Of a DNA stretch of 64,000 nt, positions 16,951-26,964 are shown piece by piece (positions within the stretch are counted from its first letter, which is position 1; each line of letters starts with the position of its first letter). The position numbers and the translations under genes were made by a program. Location of the stretch: positions 34,700 through 98,699 of the forward strand of contig JAGOPK010000014.1 of NCBI GenBank assembly GCA_017992055.1, written 5' to 3'. Below the pieces are notes generated by a model. It worked only from the letters and a program-made list of their open reading frames with translations. It did not search any database and had not been told where the DNA came from. Origin of the DNA: Burkholderiaceae bacterium (GTDB lineage: Bacteria; Pseudomonadota; Gammaproteobacteria; Burkholderiales; Burkholderiaceae_C).

Positions 16951-18320
16951 GCCTGCGCCTGCTGCAAGCGCAGCCGGCGGTGCAGCCGGCGCGCATGCGG
17001 CACCCAGCCCAGGCGCAGCCAGCGCCGCCACATCAGCAGGCCGCGGATCCATTCGTCGGCGGCATAGGCGATCCACACGCCGACCAGGCCCCAGCCCATC
17101 CAGGCGCCCAGGAACCAGGTGCCACCGGCCATCACGAAGACAAAGGACACGGCACCGGCGGCCACCGGGTAACGCGCATCGCCGGCGGCGCGCAGCGCAT
17201 TGACGATCACCAGGTTGAAGCTGCGGCCGGTTTCCAGCAGCGGCGTCAGCCACAGCAGCAGCACGCCGGCCGACAGGATGGCCGCATCGGCGGTGAAGGC
17301 GCGCAGCAGCCAGGGCCCGGCCAGGGCCGCCAGCAGCGACAGCCCGCCCGAGATCGCCAGGCCACGCGCCATCGAACGCCGCACCAGCTGGTGGGCCTCG
17401 TGCAGCCGGCCGGCGCCGATCAGGTGGCCGACCACGATCTCGGCCGACAGGCCGATGGCCAGGCTGGCCAGCAGCAGCACATGCAGCACCTGCATCACAT
17501 AGGCATGGGTGGCCAGGGCCTGGGTGCCCATGCTGCCCACCACCGACACGCTGACCACATAGGCCAGGCGCCAGGCGATGTTCTCGGCTGCGCCGGGCAG
17601 TCCGATGTGCAGCACCGGGCCCAGGGCCGGACGGTCCAGGCGCCACAGGTCGCGGGCCTGCGGCCGCAGGCCCAGCCGGCGCCGCCACAGCTGCAGCAGC
17701 AGGGCCGCGCCCAGCGCGCGGCTGGCCAGCAGGGCCACGGCAAAGCCGGGCAGGCCCCAGCCGGCCGGGCCCATCAGCAGCCAGGCCAGCACCAGGTGCA
17801 GGCCGTTCATCACCAGGATCAGGCGCAGCGTGGGCCGCGCCAGCAGGTGCGAGCGGGCCACGCTGGCCAGCGTGGCCACCCAGGCGTCGAGCAGCATGGC
17901 CGGGGCCAGCGCGATCAGCATCGGCTGGGCCAGCGGCCGCAGCTCGGACGGCGCATTCATCAGCGCCAGCAGCGGGCCCGAGCCGGCGCCGGCGATCAGC
18001 GCGCCGGCGCAGCCGATCCAGCTGGCCGCGCCCAGCGTGGCGCGGGCCGTGCGGTCGGCCTGGTCGCGCCGGCCGCCGCCCAGCGCCTGCGACACCACCA
18101 CGCCGACACCGGCGCCGACGATGCGGAAGAACACGAACAGCATCGCCAGCACCTGGTTGGCCAGCGCAAAGGCCGCGCCCGAGGCATCGCCCAGGCGCGC
18201 CGCCAGCGTGGTGCCGACCAGGCCCACCGAGATGCCCAGCAGCAGCTCGGCAAACAGCGGCCCGGCCAGCGGCAGCAGGCGCGGCCGCTCGCCGATGCGC
18301 GGCGCCGCGGCGGCGCTCAA
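16938..18320 (-). CDS. MATE family multidrug/metabolite exporter
   Basis: A 460-residue protein with about 12 transmembrane segments and the two-fold repeat of the MATE family. Landmarks include 'LFAELLLGISVGLVGTTLAARLGD', 'NQVLAMLFVFFRIVGAGVGVVVSQALGGG' and the C-terminal 'NALRAAGDARYPV' block. No ATG is usable. TTG 18320 overlaps the stop of the upstream gene (TTGA) and yields the normal family length. This would export cationic drugs or metabolites by H+ or Na+ antiport. The tight coupling to a GST and an HCCA-isomerase gene suggests detoxification or metabolite handling. Confidence 0.88.
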   Translation of the reverse strand: MSAAAAPRIGERPRLLPLAGPLFAELLLGISVGLVGTTLAARLGDASGAAFALANQVLAMLFVFFRIVGAGVGVVVSQALGGGRRDQADRTARATLGAASWIGCAGALIAGAGSGPLLALMNAPSELRPLAQPMLIALAPAMLLDAWVATLASVARSHLLARPTLRLILVMNGLHLVLAWLLMGPAGWGLPGFAVALLASRALGAALLLQLWRRRLGLRPQARDLWRLDRPALGPVLHIGLPGAAENIAWRLAYVVSVSVVGSMGTQALATHAYVMQVLHVLLLASLAIGLSAEIVVGHLIGAGRLHEAHQLVRRSMARGLAISGGLSLLAALAGPWLLRAFTADAAILSAGVLLLWLTPLLETGRSFNLVIVNALRAAGDARYPVAAGAVSFVFVMAGGTWFLGAWMGWGLVGVWIAYAADEWIRGLLMWRRWLRLGWVPHARRLHRRLRLQQAQAQQP

Positions 18321-18943
18321 GTGCCGCCGGCGGCGGCCGCGGCGCGGCGGCGCAGCACGGCCTCGCGCACCAGCGGCAGGCGGTCGTTGCCGAAGTACAG
18401 GTCGTCGCCGCCGACGAAGATCGTCGGCGAGCCGAAGGCGCCGCGGGCGATGGCCTCGTCGGTGTTGGCCTTCAGCGCGGCCTTGTAGACCGGGTCGGCC
18501 GCGGCGGCCAGCACGGCCGCGGGGTCCAGGCCGGCGGCGCGGGCGCAGTCGGCCAGCACCGTGTCCTGGCTGATGTCGCGGTCGTCGCTCCAGTAGGTGC
18601 GGAACACCTGGTCGCAAAACGGGTCCAGACCGCCCTGCTCGCCGGCCCAGATCGCCGCGCGCATGGCCTTGACGCTGTTGACCGGAAACACGCTGGGCGG
18701 AAAGCGGATGTCCAGGCCCACATGGCGGGCCCAGTCCTGCAGGTCCTTTTTCAGATAGGCCTGCTTGGCCGGCGGGCCGTTCTCGCGGAAGCTGTAGACG
18801 CTGGGGTTGACGGCATTGAAGATGCCGCCCACCAGCACCGGCCGCCATTGAACGTCCACGCCCAGCTCACGCGCCAGCGGGCGCAGCTGGTGGAAGCACA
18901 GCCAGGTCCAGGGGCTGGAGCAGTCGAAGAAGCATTCGATCAT
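18317..18943 (-). CDS. 2-hydroxychromene-2-carboxylate isomerase / DsbA-like kappa-GST family
   Basis: A 208-residue thioredoxin-fold protein with the helical insert of the kappa-class GST/HCCA-isomerase family. 'FFDCSSPWTWLCF' near residues 5-17 supplies the active-site serine region, and 'GAFGSPTIFVGG' near 170 is the cis-Pro loop. These glutathione-dependent isomerases act in naphthalene-type aromatic degradation, but many members have no assigned substrate. The ATG overlaps the upstream GST stop (ATGA), and its own stop overlaps the MATE start. Confidence 0.88.
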   Translation of the reverse strand: MIECFFDCSSPWTWLCFHQLRPLARELGVDVQWRPVLVGGIFNAVNPSVYSFRENGPPAKQAYLKKDLQDWARHVGLDIRFPPSVFPVNSVKAMRAAIWAGEQGGLDPFCDQVFRTYWSDDRDISQDTVLADCARAAGLDPAAVLAAAADPVYKAALKANTDEAIARGAFGSPTIFVGGDDLYFGNDRLPLVREAVLRRRAAAAAGGT

Positions 18944-19668
18944 GGGGTGGTTCCGGAGGTGCCGGCGGCGGCCGTGCCGGCAAACAGGTGCTTGCGCGCC
19001 TCGGCATCGGGCACGGTCTGGGCGCTGCGCAGCTCGCGTCCCACGGCCAGGCCACGCTGCACGGCCTCGCGCGCGCGCAGCAGCGCATACCAGCGCTTGA
19101 CGGCCGGCCAGTCGTCCAGCGTGAAGCCCTGGGCCTTGTGCGTCATGGCCCAGGGAAAGATGGCGATGTCGGCAATCGAATACTCGCCGCAGACGAAGTC
19201 GTGCCCGGCCGCCTGCTGGCGCGCCAGCTGGGCATCGAGCACGCCGTACAGCCGCCGCGCCTCGGCCGCATAACGCTCGATGGCATAGGGCAGCTGCTCG
19301 GTGGCATAAAGCTTGAAGTGGCCGTGCTGGCCCAGCATGGGCCCAAAGCCGCCCATCTGCCACATCAGCCAGGACAGCACGGCCTGGCGCTCGCGCGGCG
19401 CCTGCGGCAGCAGGCGGCCGGCCTTGTCGGCCAGGTAGATCAGCATCGCGCCGCTCTCGAAGCTGCTGATCGGCGCACCGCCGCCGGGTGGATCGTGGTC
19501 CACCAAGGCCGGGATGCGGTTGTTCGGGCTGATGGCCAGGAAGTCGGCGCCGAACTGCTCGCCGCGGGCGATGTTGACCGGCCGCAGGCGGTAGGCCAGG
19601 CCCAGTTCTTCGAGGGCGATGGACAGCTTCCAGCCATTCGGCGTGGGCCAGTAGTACAGGTCGATCAC
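18940..19668 (-). CDS. Glutathione S-transferase (YfcG/Ure2p-like)
   Basis: A 242-residue GST. The thioredoxin-like N-terminal domain opens with 'LYYWPTPNGWKLSIALEE' and carries 'NNRIPALVD' (cis-Pro) and 'FESGAMLIYLADK' glutathione-binding motifs. The all-helical C-terminal domain has 'YSIADIAIFPW'. This pattern matches the YfcG/Ure2p-like group, which often act as disulfide-bond reductases. The start is GTG 19668. It is first of three overlapping genes and is divergent from the transglutaminase-like gene. Confidence 0.9.
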   Translation of the reverse strand: MIDLYYWPTPNGWKLSIALEELGLAYRLRPVNIARGEQFGADFLAISPNNRIPALVDHDPPGGGAPISSFESGAMLIYLADKAGRLLPQAPRERQAVLSWLMWQMGGFGPMLGQHGHFKLYATEQLPYAIERYAAEARRLYGVLDAQLARQQAAGHDFVCGEYSIADIAIFPWAMTHKAQGFTLDDWPAVKRWYALLRAREAVQRGLAVGRELRSAQTVPDAEARKHLFAGTAAAGTSGTTP

Positions 19669-19747
19669 GGTGGTGGCGCGCCGGTGACAGCAGGGCTTGC
19701 GAGACTACCGCGAAACTGGGCCTGCAAAGTTACCGAGGAGACACAGC

Positions 19748-20446
19748 ATGGACGGATCCCAGGATCTGCCGACCGCTGCCCACCTGGCACCGGCCAGCAT
19801 GGTCGACAGCGAGCACCCGGCGGTGCGCGCCTTTGCGCAGCAGCATGCCGTGGGCGACAGCCCGCGCCAGCGCGCCGTGGCGCTGTACCTGGCGGTGCGC
19901 GACGGCTTTCGCTACGACCCCTACCAGGCCGACCTCAGCGCCCAGGGCATGTCCGCCAGCACGGTGCTGGCCAACGGCCATGGCTGGTGCGTGCCCAAGG
20001 CGGCCCTGCTGACGGCCGCCTGCCGCGCCGCCGGCATCCCGTCGCGGCTGGGCTTTGCCGACGTGAAGAACCACCTCAGCACCGAGCGCATGCGCGCGCA
20101 GATGGGCACCGACGTGTTCTTCTGGCACGGCTTCTCGGAGATCTGGCTGGACGGCGCCTGGCGCAAGGCCACGCCGGCCTTCAACCTGTCGCTGTGCCAG
20201 CGCTTCGGCCTGCTGCCGCTGGAGTTCGACGGCGTCAGCGACTCGATCTACCACCCGTTTGACCGCGAGGGCCGGCGCCACATGGAATACCTGGCCCAGC
20301 GCGGCCACTTCGACGATGTGCCGCTGGCGCAGATGCGCGCCGACTTTGCGCTGCACTATCCGAACTGGGCCTATCTCTCGGCCGACGAGGCCGACTTCGA
20401 GGCCGAGTCGGCAAAAGAAGCTGCCGCAACAGGACCGGCACGATGA
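19748..20446 (+). CDS. Transglutaminase-like domain protein
   Basis: A 232-residue cytoplasmic protein with a transglutaminase-core fold. The nucleophile cysteine lies in 'NGHGWCVPKAALLTAACRAAGIPSRLG' (about residue 81), and the histidine in 'FFWHGFSEIWLDGAWRKATPA' (about 125-145). The position usually held by the third-triad Asp is less clear. Bacterial members are typically proteases or amidases rather than cross-linkers. ATG 19748 was preferred over an upstream frame extension because a GAGGAG box precedes it. Its stop overlaps the start of the following thioesterase gene. Confidence 0.85.
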   Translation: MDGSQDLPTAAHLAPASMVDSEHPAVRAFAQQHAVGDSPRQRAVALYLAVRDGFRYDPYQADLSAQGMSASTVLANGHGWCVPKAALLTAACRAAGIPSRLGFADVKNHLSTERMRAQMGTDVFFWHGFSEIWLDGAWRKATPAFNLSLCQRFGLLPLEFDGVSDSIYHPFDREGRRHMEYLAQRGHFDDVPLAQMRADFALHYPNWAYLSADEADFEAESAKEAAATGPAR

Positions 20447-20904
20447 GCGGTGCCAGCGATCTGCCGCCGGGCTTTGCCGAGCTGGTCATCCCCGAGGGCT
20501 TCTTCGGCGTCAACGGGCCGCTGTACCTGAAGCACGAGGGCGAGCTGGTGCAGCTGGGTTTTCGCGTCGAGCCGCGGCACTGCAACCCGATGCGCAACTG
20601 CCATGGCGGCATGCTGGCCAGCTTTGCCGACATGGTGCTGCCACTGTCGGTGCAGCGCAAGGCGCCCGAGGTCGGCTGGCGCTTTCTGCCGACCATCAAC
20701 CTGACGCTGGACTACCTGGCGCCGGCGCCGCTGGGTTGCTGGGTGCAGGGCGAGGCGCAGGTGCTGCGCACCACGCGCAGCCTGGTGTTCGCCCAGGCCC
20801 TGATCACGGCCGACGGCGCACCCTGCGTGCGCGTCAGCGGCATCTTCAAGATCGGACCGCCGTTCCAGGTGCCCGGCGCACCGCCCGGCGTGGTGCCGGC
20901 CTGA
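20443..20904 (+). CDS. PaaI-type hotdog-fold thioesterase
   Basis: A 153-residue hotdog-fold protein. The motif 'NCHGGMLASFADMVL' near residues 46-60 is the PaaI/YdiI-type active-site helix, with the HGG turn and the Asp expected for acyl-CoA hydrolysis. 'LTLDYLAPAPLGCWV' is the typical following strand. It probably hydrolyses an acyl- or aryl-CoA and frees CoA. The ATGA overlap with the transglutaminase gene suggests co-translation. It converges on the MarR gene. Confidence 0.88.
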   Translation: MSGASDLPPGFAELVIPEGFFGVNGPLYLKHEGELVQLGFRVEPRHCNPMRNCHGGMLASFADMVLPLSVQRKAPEVGWRFLPTINLTLDYLAPAPLGCWVQGEAQVLRTTRSLVFAQALITADGAPCVRVSGIFKIGPPFQVPGAPPGVVPA

Positions 20905-20944
20905 GCGCAGCGGGCCCGAGCGCAGCGGGCCCGAGCGCAGCGGG
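20903..20944 (+). repeat. Three tandem copies of a 14-base repeat
   Basis: GAGCGCAGCGGGCC is repeated three times (the last copy ends in G) between two convergent genes, beginning at the thioesterase stop codon. Consecutive units contain GCCCG-7-CGGGC, so the array can fold into alternative GC-rich hairpins and may act as a bidirectional transcription end. There is no T-run. Confidence 0.75.
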
Positions 20945-20947
20945 CGC

Positions 20948-21399
20948 TCAGCGCGGCTGCGCCACCTTGGTCAGCAGCTCGATCAGCATCAGCCGCTCGG
21001 CGCGCGTCAGCCGGTCGTCCAGCTCGGCCTCCATCGGACCGGCGGCGGTGGCGCTGTCGGCGGCCATCTGGCGGCCGGCCTCGGTGAGCACGATGTTGTG
21101 GCTGCGGCGGTCGGCCTCGCTGCGCTCGCGGCGGATCAGGTCGCGCTGCTGCAGCCGGTCCAGCAGCAGGGTCAGATTGGGCGCCGACAGCGCCAGCGTC
21201 TGGCCCAGGCGCTTGGGCGACAGCGGGCCATTGGCCAGCAGCAGCAGCAGCAGCGAATACTCCACCTTGCGCAGGCCAAAGCGCTGGCCGATGTGGCGGT
21301 CGAAGGTGTCCATGGTCACCACCCGGGCCTGGGCCACGTGGTAGCCCAGCACCTCGCCCAGCACGCCCAGCGACACCGGTGGCTGCGACGGGCGCGGAT

Positions 21400-21403
<4 letters not shown>
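20948..21403 (-). CDS. MarR family transcriptional regulator
   Basis: A 151-residue winged-helix regulator. The recognition region is 'LSPKRLGQTLALSAPNLTLLLDRLQQRDLI' and the wing carries 'RRERSEADRRSHNIVLTEAG', the standard MarR D-x-R-S/R motif. ATG 21403 overlaps the stop of the upstream acyl-CoA dehydrogenase (ATGA), which places it as the last gene of the ligase/transporter block. MarR proteins in hydroxycinnamate and phenylacetate clusters often sense an acyl-CoA intermediate, so it may autoregulate this block. The effector is an inference. Confidence 0.9.
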
Positions 21404-23216
<1,813 letters not shown>

Positions 23217-23217
<1 letters not shown>

Positions 23218-23972
23218 CAAGCCTCTTGGTTGGCCTGTTGGTCGGCCGGCTTGCGGCCGGCGCCCAGATACGTCTCGATCACGCGCGGGTCCACCGCCAG
23301 ATCGGCCGCCGGGCCCTGCAGCGCGATGGCGCCGGTCTCCAGCACATAGCCGTGGTCGGCCACTTCCAGCGCGGCACGCGCGTTCTGCTCGACCAGCAGG
23401 ATGGACACGCCCTGTTCGCGCAGCGTGGAGATGATGCGGAAGATCTCGCGCACGATCAGCGGCGCCAGGCCCAGGCTGGGCTCGTCGAGCATCAAGAGCT
23501 TGGGCTCGCTCATCAGCGCGCGGCCCACGGCCAGCATCTGGCGCTCGCCGCCCGACAGCGTGCCGGCCAGCTGGGCGCGGCGCTCCTTGAGCCGCGGAAA
23601 GGTGGTGTAGACGCGCTCCAACGCGCGCTTCCAGTCGCGGCCCTGCTTCATCGCGCGCCAGGCGCCCAGCACCAGGTTGTCTTCCACCGGCATGGTGCCG
23701 AACAGCTCGCGCTTCTCGGGCACCAGGGCCAGGCCCATCATCACCCGCTCTTCCAGCGACACATCGGCCAGGTCCACGCCGTCGAAGACGATCTGGCCGC
23801 GTGCGGGCAGCACGGCCATCAGCGCATTCAGCGTGGTGCTCTTGCCGGCGCCGTTGGGGCCGATGATGGTGATGACCTGGCCCTTGGCCAGCGAGAAGTT
23901 CAGGCCCGTGAGCACCTCGGCGCGGCCGTAGCCGGCGTGCAGGTTCTGGACATTCAGCAATGCGTCTGCCAT
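23217..23972 (-). CDS. livF: Liv-type ABC transporter ATP-binding protein (LivF-like)
   Basis: A 251-residue ATPase: Walker A GPNGAGKST near 38-46, signature LSGGERQML near 143, Walker B 'LLMLDEPSLGL' and the 'ILLVEQNARAAL' H-loop. The C-terminal 'RVIETYLGAG' matches LivF subunits. It starts 7 bases after the stop of the fused LivM-LivG gene, and its stop overlaps the start of the acyl-CoA dehydrogenase. It is the second ATPase of this transporter. Confidence 0.92.
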
Positions 23973-23979
23973 GGCGTTC

Positions 23980-25749
23980 TCAATGTTCCGTGCCCAGGTA
24001 GGCGGCGCGCACCACCGGGCTGGCCTGCACTTCGTCGGGCGTGCCCTCGATCAGCTTGGTGCCGAACTCCATCACCACGATGCGGTCGGTCAGGCCCATC
24101 ACGAAGTCCATGTCGTGCTCGACCAGCAGGATGCTCATGCCCTCGCTCTTGAGCTGGCGCAGCACCGCGGCCAGTGCCTGCTTCTCCTTGTGGCGCAGGC
24201 CGGCGGCGGGCTCGTCCAGCAGCAGCAGGGCCGGGTCGGTGCACAGCGCGCGGGCGATCTCCATCAGCCGCTGCGGGCCCAGGGCCAGGTTGCCGGCCTG
24301 CTCGTGCATCAGCTCGGCCATGCCGATGCGCGCCAGCTGGGCCTCGGCCTCGGCGAACAGGCGGCGCTCCTCGGCGCGGTCCAGGCGCAGCATGGCGCGG
24401 ATTTCGCCCGAGCTGCTGCGCAGATAGCCGCCGAGGGCCACGTTCTCCAGCACCGTCATCTCGGGGATCATCTTCACGTGCTGGAAGGTGCGCGACATGC
24501 CGCGCCGCGCGATCTGGCGCGACGGCAGGCCGCCGACCTGCTCGCCGCGGAAGCGCACCGCGCCGCGCGTCAGCGGCAGTACGCCGGTGACCAGGTTGAA
24601 GGTGGTGCTCTTGCCGGCGCCGTTGGGACCGATCAGGCCCATGATCTCGCCGGCACGCAGCGTGAACGACACGTCGTTGACCGCCACCAGGCCGCCGAAC
24701 TCCTTGCGCACCGCGTCCACCTCCAGCAGCAGCTCGCCACGCGCCGGCTTCTCGCGCTGCGGCAGCTTCTGCGCGCCATGCCAGTCGGGCACGCGGCGGG
24801 CCGGCGGCAGCCAGCGGGTGACAAAGGTCCACAGGCCGTCGGGCGCGTACTTCAGCACCGCGATCAGCACCAGGCCGAAGACGATGATCTCGAAGTTGCC
24901 CGAGTGGCCGATCAGCGCCGGCAGCAGCACCTGCAGCTGGTCCTCGACGATCTTGACCACGGCCGCGCCCAGGAAGGCGCCCCAGACATGGCCCACGCCG
25001 CCGAGCACGGCCATGAACAGGTACTCGATGCCCTTGTGGATGCCGAAGGGCGACGGATTGACCGTGCGCTGGAAGTGCGCAAACAGCCAGCCCGAGACCG
25101 CCGCCAGGACGGCCGCCAGCACAAACACCACCAGCTTGTAGCGGAAGGTGGAGATGCCCATGGCCTCGGCCATGGTGGTGCCGTTCTTCAGCGCGCGGAT
25201 GGCGCGGCCGGGCCGGCTGTCCAGCAGATGCGTCACCGCCAGCGCCGCCAGCAGGGCCACGGCCCAGATCAGCACGCAGATGCCACGGCCCGAGCCCAGG
25301 CTGGTGCCGGCGATCTCCAGCGGCGGAATGCCCAGCAGGCCGTCGTACTTGCCCAGGAACTCCATGTTGGCCATGGTGTAGTTCAGCGCCAGGCCCCAGG
25401 CGATGGTGGCCAGCGGCAGGTAGTGGCCCGACATGCGCAGCGTGATCGCACCCAGCGCCAGCGACACGGCCACGCTGAGCGCGACGCCGACGAACACCGT
25501 CAGCCAGGGGTTCCAGCCGGCCTTGGAGGCCAGGAAGGCCGCGGTGTAGGCGCCAACGCCGACAAAGGCGGCCTGGCCGAAGGAGGTGAGCCCGGCCACG
25601 CCGGTGAGCAGCACCAGGCCCAGCGAGACGATGGCATACAGGCCGATGTAGTTGAGCTGGGTGATCCAGAACTCGGGCACCGGCAGTGCCGGCAGCACCA
25701 GCATCAGCAGGGCAAACAGCGGAAAGGCAAAACGTTGCAGCGCGGCCAT
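23980..25749 (-). CDS. Fused Liv-type permease and ATPase (LivM-LivG)
   Basis: A single 589-residue protein. Residues about 1-320 are a LivM-like permease with many membrane segments, including 'GLTSFGQAAFVGVGAYTAAFL' and 'GGVGHVWGAFLGAAVV'. After a short Arg/Pro linker comes a full LivG-like ATPase (about 345-589) with Walker A GPNGAGKST, signature-type 'LALGPQRLME' and Walker B 'LLLLDEPAAGL'. The frame is continuous, with no sign of an internal stop. Such fusions occur in other Burkholderiales Liv systems. ATG 25749 starts just after the livH stop. Confidence 0.93.
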   Translation of the reverse strand: MAALQRFAFPLFALLMLVLPALPVPEFWITQLNYIGLYAIVSLGLVLLTGVAGLTSFGQAAFVGVGAYTAAFLASKAGWNPWLTVFVGVALSVAVSLALGAITLRMSGHYLPLATIAWGLALNYTMANMEFLGKYDGLLGIPPLEIAGTSLGSGRGICVLIWAVALLAALAVTHLLDSRPGRAIRALKNGTTMAEAMGISTFRYKLVVFVLAAVLAAVSGWLFAHFQRTVNPSPFGIHKGIEYLFMAVLGGVGHVWGAFLGAAVVKIVEDQLQVLLPALIGHSGNFEIIVFGLVLIAVLKYAPDGLWTFVTRWLPPARRVPDWHGAQKLPQREKPARGELLLEVDAVRKEFGGLVAVNDVSFTLRAGEIMGLIGPNGAGKSTTFNLVTGVLPLTRGAVRFRGEQVGGLPSRQIARRGMSRTFQHVKMIPEMTVLENVALGGYLRSSSGEIRAMLRLDRAEERRLFAEAEAQLARIGMAELMHEQAGNLALGPQRLMEIARALCTDPALLLLDEPAAGLRHKEKQALAAVLRQLKSEGMSILLVEHDMDFVMGLTDRIVVMEFGTKLIEGTPDEVQASPVVRAAYLGTEH

Positions 25750-25750
25750 C

Positions 25751-26788
25751 TCAATGCTCCTCGGCATGGGGGTCACGCAGCGAGCGCCACAGCAGCACCG
25801 GGATGATGGCCGAGAACACGATCACTTCCTTGAAGGCACTGGCCCAGAACGAGCCAAAGGATTCCAGCAGGCCCACGCCCAGCGCACCGACCAGGGCCAG
25901 CGGATAACTGGCCAGTCCACCGAACACCGCGGCGACGAAGCCCTTCAGGCCGATCAGGAAGCCGGAGTCGTAGAACACCGTCGTCGTCGGCCCGATCAGC
26001 AGGCCCGACAGCGCGCCGAACAGCGCCGCCAGCGTGAAGGTCAGGCGGCCGGCGGATTCGCTGCTGATGCCCATCAGCCGCGCGCCGAGTCGGTTGACGG
26101 CGGTGGCGCGCAGCGCCTTGCCGTACAGGCTGCGCTCGAAGAACAGCCACAGCGCAACGATCAGCGCCAGCGACACCAGCATGATGATCAGCGTCTGCCC
26201 GGTCAGCGCCAGCGGGCCCAGCGTGAAGCGCTCGTCCCAGAAGCTGGGGTTGCGGAAGCCCTCGGCGCCGAAGAACAGCAGGCCCAGGCCGACCAGCGCA
26301 AAGTGCACGCCCACCGAGACGATCAGCAGCACCAGCACGCTGGCATCGGCCAGCGACTGGTAGGCCACGCGGTACAGCAGCGGGCCGAAGGCCGTCACCA
26401 GGGCCAGGGTCAGCGCGGCCTGGGCCAGCAGCGGCAGCTGCAGCGGCGCCAGCCAGATGGCCAGCAGCGACACCGCCACCGGAAAACCCACGCTGCCGGC
26501 CACGCGCCGGGCGATGCGCGGCGCCGCCTGGTGCAGCTTGAGGCCGTCGATGACATCGGCCACCGCGGCGCAGCCGGCCAGGATCAGCAGCAGCCACACC
26601 GTGCCCGGCACCTGGCCCTGCTGCAGCAGGGCCAGCGTCAGCGCGCCAAAGGCCACGAACTCGCCCTGCGGAATGAAGATGATGCGCGTGACGGCGAACA
26701 CCAGCACGGTGGCCAGCGCCAGCAGCGCATAGACGGCTCCGTTGGTGACGCCGTCCAGCGCCAGGATGCTTGCAATCGATAAATCCAT
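25751..26788 (-). CDS. livH: Liv-type ABC transporter permease (LivH-like)
   Basis: A 345-residue permease longer than the usual about 290 residues. The LivH core is clear ('[34 protein letters not shown]', '[14 protein letters not shown]', '[22 protein letters not shown]'). The extra length lies in an additional hydrophobic segment near 95-130. It is the first gene after a 176-base gap that carries a TetR-type palindrome, so it may have its own promoter in addition to read-through from upstream. Confidence 0.9.
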   Translation of the reverse strand: MDLSIASILALDGVTNGAVYALLALATVLVFAVTRIIFIPQGEFVAFGALTLALLQQGQVPGTVWLLLILAGCAAVADVIDGLKLHQAAPRIARRVAGSVGFPVAVSLLAIWLAPLQLPLLAQAALTLALVTAFGPLLYRVAYQSLADASVLVLLIVSVGVHFALVGLGLLFFGAEGFRNPSFWDERFTLGPLALTGQTLIIMLVSLALIVALWLFFERSLYGKALRATAVNRLGARLMGISSESAGRLTFTLAALFGALSGLLIGPTTTVFYDSGFLIGLKGFVAAVFGGLASYPLALVGALGVGLLESFGSFWASAFKEVIVFSAIIPVLLWRSLRDPHAEEH

Positions 26789-26843
26789 GGGGGGTCCCAG
26801 AGCGTCGGTACGGGCCGGCAGATCGGCCGCGCGCCAATCTTCA

Positions 26844-26857
26844 ACCGACCAGTCGGT
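26844..26857. promoter_or_regulatory. 14-base palindrome, TetR-family-type operator
   Basis: ACCGACCAGTCGGT is palindromic apart from its central two bases. It resembles operators of TetR-family regulators of fatty-acid and aromatic catabolism (ACCGACC/GGTCGGT class). It lies 56 bases upstream of the livH-like start and inside the gap after the binding-protein gene. No TetR gene is present in the window, so the regulator must be encoded elsewhere. Confidence 0.6.
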
Positions 26858-26964
26858 CGATGTTAAGAACGGCGCCGCGGCTGATGCAAGTCAATCCCCA
26901 CCCGGGTCAATCCGGATGGCGGCAAGCGGCGGCATGGGGCCTGGAGCCCATGCCGCCGCGCTGG

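Noticed and set aside
16938-18848. Extended MATE frame of 636 codons
   Set aside because: The extra N-terminal part overlaps the HCCA-isomerase gene in another frame; TTG 18320 restores normal length.
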